A DNA stretch of 64,000 nucleotides. It comes from an uncultured Muribaculaceae bacterium. GTDB lineage: Bacteria; Bacteroidota; Bacteroidia; Bacteroidales; Muribaculaceae. Every line of letters begins with the position of its first letter. Position 1 is the first letter of the stretch. Position numbers and translations under genes: made by a program. The notes under the pieces were generated by a model. That model had not been told where the DNA came from, searched no databases, and saw only the letters and a program-made list of their open reading frames with translations. Below are positions 9,525 to 20,074 of this stretch, piece after piece. The stretch lies in contig CANNVE010000006.1 of the NCBI GenBank assembly GCA_947525975.1, positions 1 to 64,000 on the forward strand, written 5' to 3'.

Positions 9525-10100
9525 ATGACTTACGAACAACCAACCCTCCCCTACGCTCAGGACGCGCTTGAGCCTATCATAAGCAAAGAGACCATAGAAT
9601 ACCACTATGGCAAGCACGAGAAAGCCTACATCGACAATCTCAACCGCCTTATCAAAGGCACTGAGTACGAAGACATGGAGCTGGAGGAGATAATACAGAC
9701 GGCGAAGGGGCCGCTGTACAACAACGCATCCCAGGCATGGAACCACATCTTCTACTTCTTCTCATTCGCGCCAAATGCCGGCGGCGAGCCTTCGGGCGAG
9801 TTGAGGAAGGCCATCGACCGCGACTTCGGATCGTTCGACAAATTCAAGGAAGCATTTGTCGAGGCCGGTGCCGGGCTCTTCGGCTCAGGATGGGTGTGGC
9901 TCAGCAGCGATGAAGACGGCAGACTCTTCATCACCCAAGGCTCCAATGCAGAGAATCCTCTGACCAAGGGCCTCAACCCGCTGCTGACTTTCGACGTCTG
10001 GGAGCACGCCTACTACATCGACTACAAAAACATGCGAGCCGATTATCTCAAAAAGCTTTGGGACATAGTCGACTGGGACGTAGTCGAGAGCAGGTACTGA
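9525..10100 (+). CDS. sodB: Iron/manganese superoxide dismutase
   Basis: Cytoplasmic superoxide dismutase converting superoxide to hydrogen peroxide and oxygen, important for an anaerobe meeting oxygen. The 191-residue protein has the metal ligands of the Fe/Mn family: a His in the YHYGKHEKAY region (about residue 27), a His in AWNHIFYFFSF, and Asp and His in DVWEHAYYIDYKN. Single-gene unit with its own promoter and terminator. Bacteroides relatives are often cambialistic, using iron or manganese; the metal cannot be told from sequence here. Confidence 0.95.
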   Translation: MTYEQPTLPYAQDALEPIISKETIEYHYGKHEKAYIDNLNRLIKGTEYEDMELEEIIQTAKGPLYNNASQAWNHIFYFFSFAPNAGGEPSGELRKAIDRDFGSFDKFKEAFVEAGAGLFGSGWVWLSSDEDGRLFITQGSNAENPLTKGLNPLLTFDVWEHAYYIDYKNMRADYLKKLWDIVDWDVVESRY

Positions 10101-10149
10101 TACAATCGAACTTTCGACAAATATTAAGCATAATGTGATGAATGGAATG

Positions 10150-10186
10150 GGAGACGCTCGTGAGAGTATCTCCTTTTCTTTTTTTA
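10150..10186 (+). terminator. Terminator of sodB
   Basis: A hairpin pairs GGAGA (10150-10154) with TCTCC (10169-10173), with an inner CTC/GAG helix around a GTGA loop, followed by a long T-rich run (10174-10186). Confidence 0.7.
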
Positions 10187-10297
10187 TATAGGCCGCCAAA
10201 TAGCAAACATAGGCAAATGCAAATAGATTTTTCAGCGTATATTTATTAACAAACACTAACGCTGACTTATTTTCAAATTTTTTAAGGCAATAATCAT

Positions 10298-10305
10298 TAT
10301 TTTTG
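10298..10305 (+). promoter_or_regulatory. -7 element of the esterase gene
   Basis: TATTTTTG matches TAnnTTTG 80 bases upstream of the esterase start. The -33 position lacks a clear TTTG. The rest of the 285-base spacer after sodB contains only the sodB terminator and AT-rich sequence. Confidence 0.45.
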
Positions 10306-10337
10306 CGATATCAATCATCGGTCATATCTTGGCCTAA

Positions 10338-11564
<1,227 letters not shown>

Positions 11565-11589
11565 CACCGCAGGCCGGGCAGCCAACACA

Positions 11590-11642
11590 AAGGGCGCCCT
11601 GCCATCCGCATACCCACAAGGCGCGGACGGCAGGGCGCCCTT
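11590..11642 (+). terminator. Terminator-like hairpin after the esterase
   Basis: A perfect 14-bp GC-rich inverted repeat (11590-11603 with 11629-11642) with a further inner TCCGC/GCGGA helix. It lacks a long T-run, so it may act as a terminator or as an mRNA 3' stabiliser. Confidence 0.6.
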
Positions 11643-11720
11643 ATCGCACCGCGACGCCGAACCCCGCCTCCCGGCCCGACCGCGATTATGCGCGGGGCTA
11701 TAACGCTTTATTCGGAAACA

Positions 11721-11752
11721 TTTTCTTAATTGCGATTTTTTTTGTAATTTTG
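11721..11752 (+). promoter_or_regulatory. Promoter of valS
   Basis: TAATTTTG (11745-11752) matches the -7 consensus, with TTTT (one mismatch to TTTG) at 11721-11724 and a 20-base spacer. The valS ATG is 36 bases further on. Confidence 0.55.
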
Positions 11753-11787
11753 CGCCTTGATAAAAACACTTTTATAAGCGCTCTACA

Positions 11788-14499
11788 ATGGAAGAACTTG
11801 CACCCAAATACTCTCCGGCCGAGGTCGAAGACAAATGGTATAAATACTGGGACGAGAACGGCCTCTTCAGGTCGGTGCCCGATCATCGCGAACCCTACAC
11901 CATAGTCATCCCTCCGCCAAACGTCACAGGCATCCTGCACATGGGCCACATGCTCAACAACACCATCCAGGACATACTCGTGCGACGCGCCCGCCAGGAG
12001 GGCAAGAACGCTCTTTGGGTGCCCGGCACCGACCACGCCTCTATTTCTACCGAAACCAAGGTGATACAGAAGCTCGCCAAAGACGGCATCAAGAAGACTG
12101 ACCTCACCCGCGAGCAATTCCTGGAGCATGCCTGGGAGTGGACACACAAGCACGGCGGCATCATACTGCAGCAGCTGCGCAAACTCGGAGCATCGTGCGA
12201 CTGGAGCCGCACAGCCTTCACCATGGACGAAGTGCGCTCGGAGAGCGTGCTGAAGGTATTCTGCGACCTTTATGACAAAGGGCTGATCTACCGCGGCCTG
12301 CGCATGGTGAACTGGGACCCGGAGAACCGCACTGCCATCAGTGACGACGAAGTATTCTACGTAGACGAGCACTCGAAGCTCTACTACCTCAAATACTACA
12401 TAGCCGATGACGACTTCACCGGCGAGACCGGCGACGAAGCCGAGGTGGTGCACCGCGATGCCGACGGCCGCAGATACGCCGTGGTCGCCACTACGCGCCC
12501 CGAGACCATCATGGGCGACACCGCCATGTGCATCAACCCCAAAGACCCGAAGAACACCTGGCTCAAGGGCAAGAAAGTGATCGTGCCGCTTGTGGACCGT
12601 GTGATTCCTGTGATCGAAGACCGATATGTAGAGGTCGACTTCGGCACCGGATGCCTCAAGGTGACTCCGGCCCACGACAAGAATGACCAGATGCTGGGCA
12701 AGAACCACAATCTTGAGACCATAGACATATTTAATGACGACGCCACCGTCAACGAGGCCGGCGCCTGCTCTCCCGCCACCGAGAAATTCCTCGGCATGGA
12801 CCGCTTCGCCGTGCGCGAGCAGATAGCCGAGGACCTGATCGAGGCCGGGCTGATGGAGAAGGTCGAGGATTACGAGAACAAGGTGGGATGCAGCGAGCGC
12901 ACCAAGGTGCCCATCGAACCCAAGCTGTCGGAGCAGTGGTTCATCAACATGAAGCACTTCGCCGAGATTTCACTCGGCCCCGTGATGGACGACTACATCA
13001 AGTTCGTGCCCGAAAAATACAAGACCACCTACCGCATCTGGCTTGAGAATATCCAGGACTGGTGCATAAGCCGCCAGCTATGGTGGGGACATCGCATACC
13101 GGCCTACTACTATACCGGAAAGTACGGAAAGACAGAGATCGTGGTGGCCGAGACCGCGGCTCTCGCACTCGAGAAAGCCCGCAAGCAAAGCGGCATGCCC
13201 GAGCTCAAGGCCGAAGACCTGAAGCAGGATCCCGACGCGCTCGACACGTGGTTCTCAAGCTGGCTGTGGCCGATCTCCCTCTTCAACGGCATTCTCGACC
13301 CGGGCAACGAGGAAATCAAATACTATTACCCCACGGCCACTCTGGTCACAGGCCCCGACATCATTTTCTTCTGGGTGGCCCGCATGATCATGGCCGGATA
13401 CGAATATGCCGGAGACAAGCCCTTCAGCAACGTATATTTCACCGGCATCGTGCGCGACTCGATCGGACGCAAGATGTCGAAGATGCTCGGCAACTCGCCC
13501 GATCCGCTCGAGCTCATAGCCCAATACGGCGCCGACGGCGTGCGCATGGGCCTGATGCTCGCCGCCCCCGCCGGCAACGACATCATGTATGACGACAAGC
13601 TCGTGGAGCAAGGCCGCAATTTCTGCAACAAGATCTGGAACGCATTCCGCCTCGTCAAGGGCTGGGAGGTGAGCGACGCCATCGATCAGCCCGAAAGCTC
13701 AAAGGCAGCTATCGCCTGGTTTGAAGCCCAGCTCAACAAGACGCTGGCAGAAGTGGAAGATTCCATGGCCAAATTCCGCCTCAATGAGGCCCTGATGGCC
13801 ATCTACCGCCTCTTCTGGGACGAATTCTCGTCATGGTATCTCGAGATGGTGAAGCCTGCCTATCAGCAGCCCATCGACCGTGCCACATTCGACGCCACCA
13901 TGGGATTTTTCGACCAGCTGCTTCGCTTGCTCCATCCCTTCATGCCCTTCATCACCGAAGAGCTCTGGCAGCATCTGGCACAGCGCGCCGCCGGAGAATC
14001 GATCATGTACGCCCCCGTGGCCAAGGCTGCGGCATTCGACGCCGACATCATCGCCCAGATGGAGACAGCCAAGGAGATCGTGACGGGAGTGCGCGGAGTG
14101 CGCGCGCAGAAGAACATCCCCTCAAAAGAGCCTCTCGCCCTCAACGCGGTGGCTTCTGCAGAGCCGGCATTCGCCTGCGTGATCAGGAAACTGGCCAATC
14201 TGTCGGCCCTCAACCAGCAGGCCGAGAAGGACGCTGCCGCATCGACATTCATGGTTGGCACCACTGAATTCAACGTGCCCCTGGCAAATCAGATCGATGT
14301 CGAGGCCGAGCTCGAGAAGCTCAACAAGGACCTGGCATATCTCGAAGGCTTCAAAAAATCGGTGGAGAAGAAACTCGGCAACGAGCGCTTCGTCAACAAC
14401 GCTCCCGCAGCCGTGGTGGAGAATGAGCGCAACAAGCTCGCCGACGCCACTCAGAAAATCGAATCGATAAAGGCCACAATCGCAGCCCTGTCGAAATAA
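11788..14499 (+). CDS. valS: Valyl-tRNA synthetase
   Basis: Class I aminoacyl-tRNA synthetase charging tRNA-Val. The 903-residue protein shows the HIGH signature as HMGHM after PPPNVTGIL (about residues 43-57), the editing (CP1) domain in the middle and the KMSKS loop as [10 protein letters not shown] (about residue 560). The C-terminus ends in a coiled coil (about residues 835-903) rich in Lys, Glu and Asn, the tRNA-binding arm of ValRS. Length is normal for the family. Single gene with flanking promoter and terminator. Confidence 0.97.
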   Translation: MEELAPKYSPAEVEDKWYKYWDENGLFRSVPDHREPYTIVIPPPNVTGILHMGHMLNNTIQDILVRRARQEGKNALWVPGTDHASISTETKVIQKLAKDGIKKTDLTREQFLEHAWEWTHKHGGIILQQLRKLGASCDWSRTAFTMDEVRSESVLKVFCDLYDKGLIYRGLRMVNWDPENRTAISDDEVFYVDEHSKLYYLKYYIADDDFTGETGDEAEVVHRDADGRRYAVVATTRPETIMGDTAMCINPKDPKNTWLKGKKVIVPLVDRVIPVIEDRYVEVDFGTGCLKVTPAHDKNDQMLGKNHNLETIDIFNDDATVNEAGACSPATEKFLGMDRFAVREQIAEDLIEAGLMEKVEDYENKVGCSERTKVPIEPKLSEQWFINMKHFAEISLGPVMDDYIKFVPEKYKTTYRIWLENIQDWCISRQLWWGHRIPAYYYTGKYGKTEIVVAETAALALEKARKQSGMPELKAEDLKQDPDALDTWFSSWLWPISLFNGILDPGNEEIKYYYPTATLVTGPDIIFFWVARMIMAGYEYAGDKPFSNVYFTGIVRDSIGRKMSKMLGNSPDPLELIAQYGADGVRMGLMLAAPAGNDIMYDDKLVEQGRNFCNKIWNAFRLVKGWEVSDAIDQPESSKAAIAWFEAQLNKTLAEVEDSMAKFRLNEALMAIYRLFWDEFSSWYLEMVKPAYQQPIDRATFDATMGFFDQLLRLLHPFMPFITEELWQHLAQRAAGESIMYAPVAKAAAFDADIIAQMETAKEIVTGVRGVRAQKNIPSKEPLALNAVASAEPAFACVIRKLANLSALNQQAEKDAAASTFMVGTTEFNVPLANQIDVEAELEKLNKDLAYLEGFKKSVEKKLGNERFVNNAPAAVVENERNKLADATQKIESIKATIAALSK

Positions 14500-14516
14500 A
14501 ACCTCTTTTCAGGCTT

Positions 14517-14555
14517 CAGGTGAGACGGGTCGGAACGCTCCGCCCGTCTCACCTG
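14517..14555 (+). terminator. Terminator of valS
   Basis: A perfect 13-bp stem (14517-14529 with 14543-14555), extended inwards by CGGA/TCCG, only 17 bases after the valS stop. Downstream sequence is AT-rich (CATTTATT) rather than a pure T-run. Confidence 0.7.
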
Positions 14556-14584
14556 ACCATTTATTCACATAAAAAGCATAAGCT

Positions 14585-15166
14585 TTGGGCAACAAAAAAT
14601 TATATTGGAAGCTTTTCGCCACCTTCTTCAAGATCGGAGCATTCACCTTCGGCGGAGGCTGGCCCATGATCGCCATTATCGAGCGTGAGATAGTGGATAA
14701 ACGCAAATGGATATCTAAAGACGAATTTCTCGACCTCCTGGCCGTGGCCCAGTCGATGCCCGGAGTGCTCGCCGTCAACATTTCGGTATCGGTCGGCGAC
14801 ACCATCCTCGGCAAGCGCGGCAGCGCCTGCGCCGCGCTGGGCACGATACTGCCGTCGTTCCTGATGATATTGGCCATAGCCATATTCCTCACCCCGGAGA
14901 TGATAAGCACCAACCCCACTATCTCTGCCATATTCAAAGGCATACGGCCCGCAGTGGTGGCCCTGATCATCGCCCCAGTGCTCACCACCGCCAAAGCGGC
15001 CAAAATCAACTGGAAGACAGTGATCATCCCCATAGTAGTGGCCCTGACTATCTGGTCGAAGATACCCGTGATATCCAACCCCATCCTTTGGATCGTGCTC
15101 GGCGGCCTCGGCGGCTGGGTCGTATTCAACCACGCCCTCAAGCAAGGTAAAAAAACACAGCCATGA
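14585..15166 (+). CDS. chrA: Chromate transporter, first half (CHR domain)
   Basis: A 193-residue membrane protein of the CHR (ChrA) family, proposed to export chromate or a related anion by proton coupling. It keeps the family start TFFKIGAFTFGGGWPMI and the block SMPGVLAVNISVSVG. The start must be TTG at 14585: the frame is closed by a stop two codons upstream and the first ATG falls inside the conserved FGGGW motif. The next gene encodes a second CHR domain and overlaps it by four bases, so the two probably form a heterodimer equal to one full-length ChrA. Confidence 0.85.
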   Translation: MGNKKLYWKLFATFFKIGAFTFGGGWPMIAIIEREIVDKRKWISKDEFLDLLAVAQSMPGVLAVNISVSVGDTILGKRGSACAALGTILPSFLMILAIAIFLTPEMISTNPTISAIFKGIRPAVVALIIAPVLTTAKAAKINWKTVIIPIVVALTIWSKIPVISNPILWIVLGGLGGWVVFNHALKQGKKTQP

Positions 15167-15735
15167 TGATCTATCTAAAATTACTCTGGAGCTATTTCAA
15201 GATCGGCATATTCGGCTTTGGCGGCGGATACGCCATGCTTTCGCTCATCGAGCGTGAAATCGTGGGCCAAGGCTGGATCACCGAAAAGGTTTTCACCGAC
15301 ATCGTGGCCATCTCGCAGATGACGCCCGGCCCCATCGGCATCAACTCCGCCACATACATCGGATACGTGGTGCCGCAGACATCGTCTCCGGCTCTTTCGT
15401 CGCCCATCTTCGGCATAATCGGCTCGATATTGTGCACCCTGATAGTGACTTTACCTTCATCGCTTATGGTGCTCTACGCAAGCCATTTCATACGCAGGCA
15501 CCGGGAGAGCGGTGTCATAAAGGGCATCTTCTCGGGGCTTCGCCCCGTGGTGGTCGGCCTGATAGCATCGGCAGCCATGCTGCTGATGAACAGCGACAAC
15601 TTCGGCACCGACACTTACAGCGTGATCTGGAGCATATCGATCTGCGTGGCGTCGTTCTGCACTGTGTATTTCACCAAGGTGCATCCCATATTGGTAATAA
15701 TCGCGGCCGGAGTGGCCGGCCTCTTCATATTCTGA
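15163..15735 (+). CDS. chrA: Chromate transporter, second half (CHR domain)
   Basis: A 190-residue CHR-domain protein that is the partner of the preceding gene, starting inside its stop codon (ATGA overlap). It contains GIFGFGGGYAMLSLIE and MTPGPIGINSATYIGY, the second-type CHR signature with PGPxxxN, and several hydrophobic segments. Two single-domain subunits encoded in tandem are a known alternative to one double-domain ChrA. The natural substrate in a gut anaerobe is unknown. Confidence 0.87.
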   Translation: MMIYLKLLWSYFKIGIFGFGGGYAMLSLIEREIVGQGWITEKVFTDIVAISQMTPGPIGINSATYIGYVVPQTSSPALSSPIFGIIGSILCTLIVTLPSSLMVLYASHFIRRHRESGVIKGIFSGLRPVVVGLIASAAMLLMNSDNFGTDTYSVIWSISICVASFCTVYFTKVHPILVIIAAGVAGLFIF

Positions 15736-15741
15736 AAGACG

Positions 15742-17025
15742 ATGGAAACATACCGCAAGACCACGGAGTGGCTGTTTGAGCAGTTGCCCATGTTTCAGAA
15801 AGTTGGAGCCGGAGCCTACAAGCCCGGCCTCGACACCGCCCGAATCCTTTCGCGCGCTTTTGGCGATGCTCACCGCCGCTTCAAGGCGGTGCATGTGGCA
15901 GGCACCAACGGCAAAGGCAGCACATCGCACACGCTGGCCTCGTGCCTGATGGCTGCCGGATACAGAGTTGGCCTCTACACATCGCCCCATCTTGTGGATT
16001 TCCGCGAGCGCATGCGCGTAGACGGCGAAATGATTTCGGAGGAGGAAGTAGTTGATTTCGTAGAGAGATACCGCGGCATGGACCTGGGGTGCAGCCCCTC
16101 ATTCTTTGAGCTCACCACCATCATGGCCTTCGATTTCTTCGCGCGCCGCAATGTTGACGTGGCCATCATCGAGACCGGTCTCGGAGGCCGCCTCGACACC
16201 ACCAACATCATCTCGCCTCTCCTTTCCGTGATCACCAACGTCAGCCTTGAGCACACAGCCCTGCTTGGCGACACCGTTGAGCAGATAGCCGCCGAAAAGG
16301 CCGGCATAATAAAGCCTTGCGTGCCTGTGGTGATAGGCGAGTCCACCGCGCGCACACGCCCGGTCTTTGTCGAGGCAGCCGAGAAGGCCTACGCGCCAAT
16401 CACATTTGCCGAGGAGCACATGATCAACAGCCGGCCGCTGCCTGATGGCCGATACGCATTCAGCGTATATCCGCTGGCCGCGGCTTCGATGCCTTGCGAC
16501 CTCGAGGGCGAGTGGCAGAAAAAAAATGTGAACACGGCAATGGCGGCCCTGCGCATGCTGCGCGAGGACTGCGGCCTCAACATTTCAGACAATGCCATAG
16601 CCGAGGGGCTCGCCGATGTGCAGATCCGCACGGGCCTCATGGGCCGATGGATGCGACTGGGCGAGGAGCCTGAAACTGTGTGCGACACAGGCCACAACCC
16701 GGGAGCGTGGAAATATCTGGCACCGAGGCTCGCGCGCATAGCATCGGAGAAGACGCTGCGCGTGGTGATAGGGTTTGCCAACGACAAGGATGCCGAATCG
16801 ATATTCTCTATCCTTCCGAAAAACGCCGTCTACTATCTTGTGCAGCCTGACTCAAAGAGAGCGCGCCCGTCGGCCGAACTGCTTGACATATCCGCGGCCA
16901 ATGGCCTGACGGCAAAGGCATACGACTCCGTGACAGAGGGCTTCAGCGCGGCCAAGGCCGACGCCTCTCCCGCCGATGTCATCTTTGTCGGAGGCAGCAA
17001 CTTCGTGGTAGCCGAGATATTATAA
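15742..17025 (+). CDS. folC: Bifunctional folylpolyglutamate/dihydrofolate synthase
   Basis: Mur-ligase-family enzyme adding glutamate to dihydropteroate and to folates. The 427-residue protein has the ATP-binding motif VAGTNGKGST (about residues 53-62), then YTSPHLVDFRERM and the lysine-containing ETGLGGRLDTTN, all folC hallmarks. It starts six bases after the chromate transporter pair, so it is probably co-transcribed. Its last six bases overlap the tail of the convergent agmatine deiminase gene. Confidence 0.95.
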   Translation: METYRKTTEWLFEQLPMFQKVGAGAYKPGLDTARILSRAFGDAHRRFKAVHVAGTNGKGSTSHTLASCLMAAGYRVGLYTSPHLVDFRERMRVDGEMISEEEVVDFVERYRGMDLGCSPSFFELTTIMAFDFFARRNVDVAIIETGLGGRLDTTNIISPLLSVITNVSLEHTALLGDTVEQIAAEKAGIIKPCVPVVIGESTARTRPVFVEAAEKAYAPITFAEEHMINSRPLPDGRYAFSVYPLAAASMPCDLEGEWQKKNVNTAMAALRMLREDCGLNISDNAIAEGLADVQIRTGLMGRWMRLGEEPETVCDTGHNPGAWKYLAPRLARIASEKTLRVVIGFANDKDAESIFSILPKNAVYYLVQPDSKRARPSAELLDISAANGLTAKAYDSVTEGFSAAKADASPADVIFVGGSNFVVAEIL

Positions 17026-18045
17026 GAGCTGCATGGTGGCGCAGTGGAGGCTGCCGTGCTGGCGTATGAGAGCATTGCAGTCGACCGGCACAATCTCAAG
17101 GCCGGGCGCAGCCTGCGACAAAGCCTCTATGGCGCGCCGGTCATGCTCCGCGCAGCCATACGTAGGCAGCAGCAGAGCGCCGTTGACAATTAGGAAATTG
17201 GCATAAGTGGCGGGCAGCCTCAATCCGTCCTCGTCATATATGGCTTCGGGTATGCAGAGCGGCACGAGCCGATAAGGCTCGCCGGCGGCACTGCGTGCCT
17301 CTCTCAATTCGGCTTCCATGGCCTTCAGCTCGGCATAATGCTCGTCGTCGGGCCTGTCGCATGCCGTATATGCGATTACGCCTCCCGGCAGGAAGCGGGC
17401 GAGCGTGTCGACATGGCTGTCGGTGTCATCGCCCGCAAGATAGCCGTGCCCGAGCCATATCTGATGCCCGGCGCCAAGCGCCTCCGCCAATTTCGCTTCG
17501 ATTTGCTCGCGTGAGTCCGCGCCATTGCGGTTGGGCGAGAGCAGGCACTCGGCTGTGGTGAGCAGCGTACCATCGGAGTCGATGTCGATAGAGCCGCCCT
17601 CAAGGGTGAAACTCAACTCATTGCGATATTCTGCGTCGGGAAATAGGCCTGCTCCGACCAATCCTCGGGTGACCATGTTGTCACGGTCAGAAGCGAACTT
17701 CAGGCCCCAGCCGTTGAACTGAAAATCACAGACAGCCACCTTCCCGTCAGCGCCGACAGTGCTTATAGGCCCGAAATCTCGGGCCCAGGTGTCGTTGGTG
17801 GGCAGCTCAACCAGCCTGAAGCGCGACATATCGGCGCCACGCCCACGCAAAAAGGCAAGAGGCTCGTCGATATCCGGAGCCACCATCACCACCTGCGCGC
17901 GCCCGGAAATGGCCATCGCCACGCGGGCGATGCAGTCCTGCGCCTCATCTATCATATACGCCCAGTCGGTATCGCGGTGAGGCCATGCCATCAGCACAGC
18001 CCTCGCAGGCTCCCACTCTGCGGGCCAGCGGCGGTCAGTCTTCAT
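17020..18045 (-). CDS. aguA: Agmatine deiminase family protein
   Basis: Predicted to hydrolyse agmatine to N-carbamoylputrescine and ammonia on the way to putrescine. I use ATG 18045, giving 341 residues starting MKTDRRWPAEWEPARAVLMAW, the family's usual beginning; the longer open frame would overlap the upstream gene by 150 bases. Catalytic landmarks are the acidic NDTWARDFGP, the LEGGSID block, the His of SHVDTLARF and the nucleophilic Cys in HGSLHCATMQ near the C-terminus. The start overlaps the preceding small gene by 11 bases, so the pair is probably coupled. Confidence 0.9.
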   Translation of the reverse strand: MKTDRRWPAEWEPARAVLMAWPHRDTDWAYMIDEAQDCIARVAMAISGRAQVVMVAPDIDEPLAFLRGRGADMSRFRLVELPTNDTWARDFGPISTVGADGKVAVCDFQFNGWGLKFASDRDNMVTRGLVGAGLFPDAEYRNELSFTLEGGSIDIDSDGTLLTTAECLLSPNRNGADSREQIEAKLAEALGAGHQIWLGHGYLAGDDTDSHVDTLARFLPGGVIAYTACDRPDDEHYAELKAMEAELREARSAAGEPYRLVPLCIPEAIYDEDGLRLPATYANFLIVNGALLLPTYGCAEHDRRAIEALSQAAPGLEIVPVDCNALIRQHGSLHCATMQLL

Positions 18046-18271
18046 TGTAGTCAGAAAGTGAATCCCACACCAGATCTTGATTGTCGCGGTATTCCTCGCA
18101 GAAATCCCTGAAGCCAAGCCGCTCCGAGCTGCCATTCTCGTGGCACCACTCACTATATACGGCCTTAAGCTCGGCATCTTCAGCAATGTATTTCTTGAAT
18201 TCGGCCTCGGCTATATCAATGCTTCTATTTTGATTCAATAAGTCGATAAAATACTGTTCGATATCTTCCAT
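18035..18271 (-). CDS. Small acidic protein of unknown function
   Basis: A 78-residue, strongly acidic protein (MEDIEQYFIDLLNQNRSIDI to DSLSDYNED), predicted to be mostly helical, with two Cys and no signal peptide or membrane segment. Its last 11 bases overlap the start of agmatine deiminase, which supports it as a real, co-translated gene. I do not recognise a domain. It could be a partner or regulator of the deiminase, but that is only inferred from position. Confidence 0.65.
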   Translation of the reverse strand: MEDIEQYFIDLLNQNRSIDIAEAEFKKYIAEDAELKAVYSEWCHENGSSERLGFRDFCEEYRDNQDLVWDSLSDYNED

Positions 18272-18390
18272 TACTTATGGTATCAGAATAATTGTATAAT
18301 TTTGGCGCGAAGTTAAAAATTTAAACTATAAAAACCAACATTTTACAAATTTTTAACAACTTCGCTTCTGACATCGGCTGATTACCGAAC

Positions 18391-18425
18391 AAAAAAGCGG
18401 GCTTGCCCGCTAAGGAAAGCCCGCT
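18391..18425 (-). terminator. Terminator of the bile-salt-hydrolase-like gene
   Basis: AGCGGGCTT (18396-18404) pairs with AAGCCCGCT (18417-18425). Reading leftwards, the hairpin is followed by six T residues (A391-A396 of this kilobase on the plus strand). It lies 24 bases after the stop of the leftward gene. Confidence 0.85.
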
Positions 18426-18449
18426 GAAAAATGCATTTTCACAATAGGG

Positions 18450-19517
18450 TCAATACATCGGCGTGAACGGCTTGCTCTCCACCATCTGCCCGGTGATGTT
18501 GCCGATGGCGTTGCGGGCATTCTCCGTGTCGAAATACAACACAGAGGCTCCCGGGGCGAGATTGCACTCCATCAAATCTACGTAGTATATGCCGAGGTCA
18601 GTGACCTGCTCGAAATAATATTGCTTGTCACGCAGATTGCAGAAGCTGCGCCACTGCGTCTGGCTCAGGTTCTTGTCTCCGAGCGAATATTTATACGGCA
18701 CCGAGCAATTGTTGATGATGCTTCTGGCCACAGCCAGGCCGGTGTTTAGATCGTTAGTGCGCTCCACGTTCGTCTCGAAGAAATATCCGCGCGCGAAGCG
18801 GTCAGGGCTCTTCACCGATCCGGGCAGGAAATTGCCTCCGCCGATGCCCTCCCAGTAATGATTGATGGCAAGCATGTCGGGCCATGCGGGATCATTCGTC
18901 AGCACCGGCACTTCAGTCTCATAGATCAGCATCTCGCCCTTCTGGAATTCGAGGATAGCGGTGTTGCCCTCGGCGTCGGTGATGCCCCAGTGCAGGGTCG
19001 ACACGGTGCCTCCGTCAAATGTAGAGCCTACGATCTTGAACTCTGTCGATTTAAGCATATCCACCACTTCGCGGGTGGTGGCGCAGTTGTCGAGCATCCA
19101 CGCCGCAATCACCGACAGAGACATCTGGGGCAAATCAGCCTCCTCAGCCTCCGGCGAATTGTAGATGGTGCCACGGCAGAAAAGCCCGTTGACGGCGAGG
19201 CCCTTCTCGTTCATGCCCTCTGTGATGCCGGCATTATAGCCCACGGCATATACGGCGCCGTATTTCGATGTCCATTCAATCACTTTCCCCTTATTATTGC
19301 TCACCTTGGCCATTCCTCTGGGGTAGACATACAAGTTGGTGGGAATAGGCGTAGACCAATCGAGAGAGCGGCCCACGATGCGCAGGGCCTGCGCGCCAGA
19401 GCCTTCGACAGCGGCGGTGTCGCCCGTATATACCACCCTCGTGCAAGCTTCCGACTTAAAAGTGCCGGCCACGCAGGCCACCACCACACCAAGCATCAAT
19501 GCAAATATCCTTTTCAT
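18450..19517 (-). CDS. Choloylglycine hydrolase / penicillin V acylase family enzyme
   Basis: An N-terminal-nucleophile hydrolase of the bile-salt hydrolase and penicillin V acylase family (355 residues). A signal peptide precedes Cys25 (SEAC|T), which would become the N-terminal catalytic Cys after cleavage. Conserved elements include GRSLDW with the Arg and Asp, the LTNDPAWPD Asn motif and the later DRFARG Arg. Bacteroidales members exported in this way commonly deconjugate tauro- or glyco-bile acids, but the family also cleaves other linear amides, so the substrate is uncertain. It is a single-gene unit with a clear terminator. Confidence 0.87.
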   Translation of the reverse strand: MKRIFALMLGVVVACVAGTFKSEACTRVVYTGDTAAVEGSGAQALRIVGRSLDWSTPIPTNLYVYPRGMAKVSNNKGKVIEWTSKYGAVYAVGYNAGITEGMNEKGLAVNGLFCRGTIYNSPEAEEADLPQMSLSVIAAWMLDNCATTREVVDMLKSTEFKIVGSTFDGGTVSTLHWGITDAEGNTAILEFQKGEMLIYETEVPVLTNDPAWPDMLAINHYWEGIGGGNFLPGSVKSPDRFARGYFFETNVERTNDLNTGLAVARSIINNCSVPYKYSLGDKNLSQTQWRSFCNLRDKQYYFEQVTDLGIYYVDLMECNLAPGASVLYFDTENARNAIGNITGQMVESKPFTPMY

Positions 19518-19681
19518 GACAGAAAACAGTTGAAGTTAATAAAAAACCATTCTATTCAATAAATACCTATCAATATCAAAAACAACTTTTTGCATACAAT
19601 AGTTTACCCATTCGCCCCCAAATCAAAAATTTTCGCTATCGGCGCATAACCGAAAAATATGATAAGTCGTTCTACCGTGGC

Positions 19682-20074
19682 GTGACCCGTGTTCAGGAAA
19701 TGCTCAAAGAAAACGGCAACACTCCCGCGGTCTTTGATGTGAATACAATCACCGCTTTCCGCGTAACAGCCCAAGCGACCACTGAAGCCGACTTGTCGAA
19801 ATCCACAAGTCAACCCACAAGTCAACCCACAAGTCAGGGCACAAGTCAGGGCACAAGTCAGGGCACAAGTCAATATGACAAAACCATTGAAGAAAAAATC
19901 ATAGAATTCTGTAAAGAACCCCATTCATTAGCTGAAATAACTACCTATTGTGGATTTCAAGACAAACGCAAGTTCAGAGAGCGTTACCTAAATCCGCTTA
20001 TTGGGACTCGCATCCAAATGACGATTCCAGACAAACCAACCAGTCGTTTCCAGAAATATCGGTTAATATATTGA
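19682..20074 (+). pseudogene. C-terminal remnant of an ATP-binding/DNA-binding (AlbA_2-HATPase type) protein
   Basis: A GTG-started frame of 130 residues. The part FYRGVTRVQEMLKENGN resembles the end of the divergent HATPase domain of AlbA_2/AAA-4 proteins, and the end RKFRERYLNPLIGTRIQM followed by TIPDKPTSRFQKYR is the winged-helix tail typical of the same family and of Fic proteins. The frame stays open upstream to about 19600 (including IKNFRYRRITEKYDKS), but there is no start and no N-terminal DNA-binding domain, so the gene has lost its 5' part. Between the two parts lies a TSQ-repeat linker. The stretch is clearly richer in A+T than its neighbours, which suggests acquired DNA. The family assignment is from memory of the C-terminal motif. 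Confidence 0.5.
19804..19872 (+). repeat. 12-bp minisatellite encoding a TSQ linker
   Basis: Six copies of CACAAGTCA at an exact 12-base period; the three variable bases are ACC, ACC, GGG, GGG, GGG and ATA-like. It encodes TSQP/TSQG units. The period is a multiple of three, so copy-number changes keep the frame. Confidence 0.9.

Noticed and set aside
11698-12957. A 419-codon minus-strand frame over valS, and similar frames over kbl (20148-21494)
   Set aside because: Both are shadows of certain genes on the other strand and have low-complexity Val/Gly/His-rich translations.
19804-19872. Regular 12-bp repeats considered as a CRISPR or integration array
   Set aside because: Repeats are far too short, there are no spacers, and they encode an in-frame TSQ linker.
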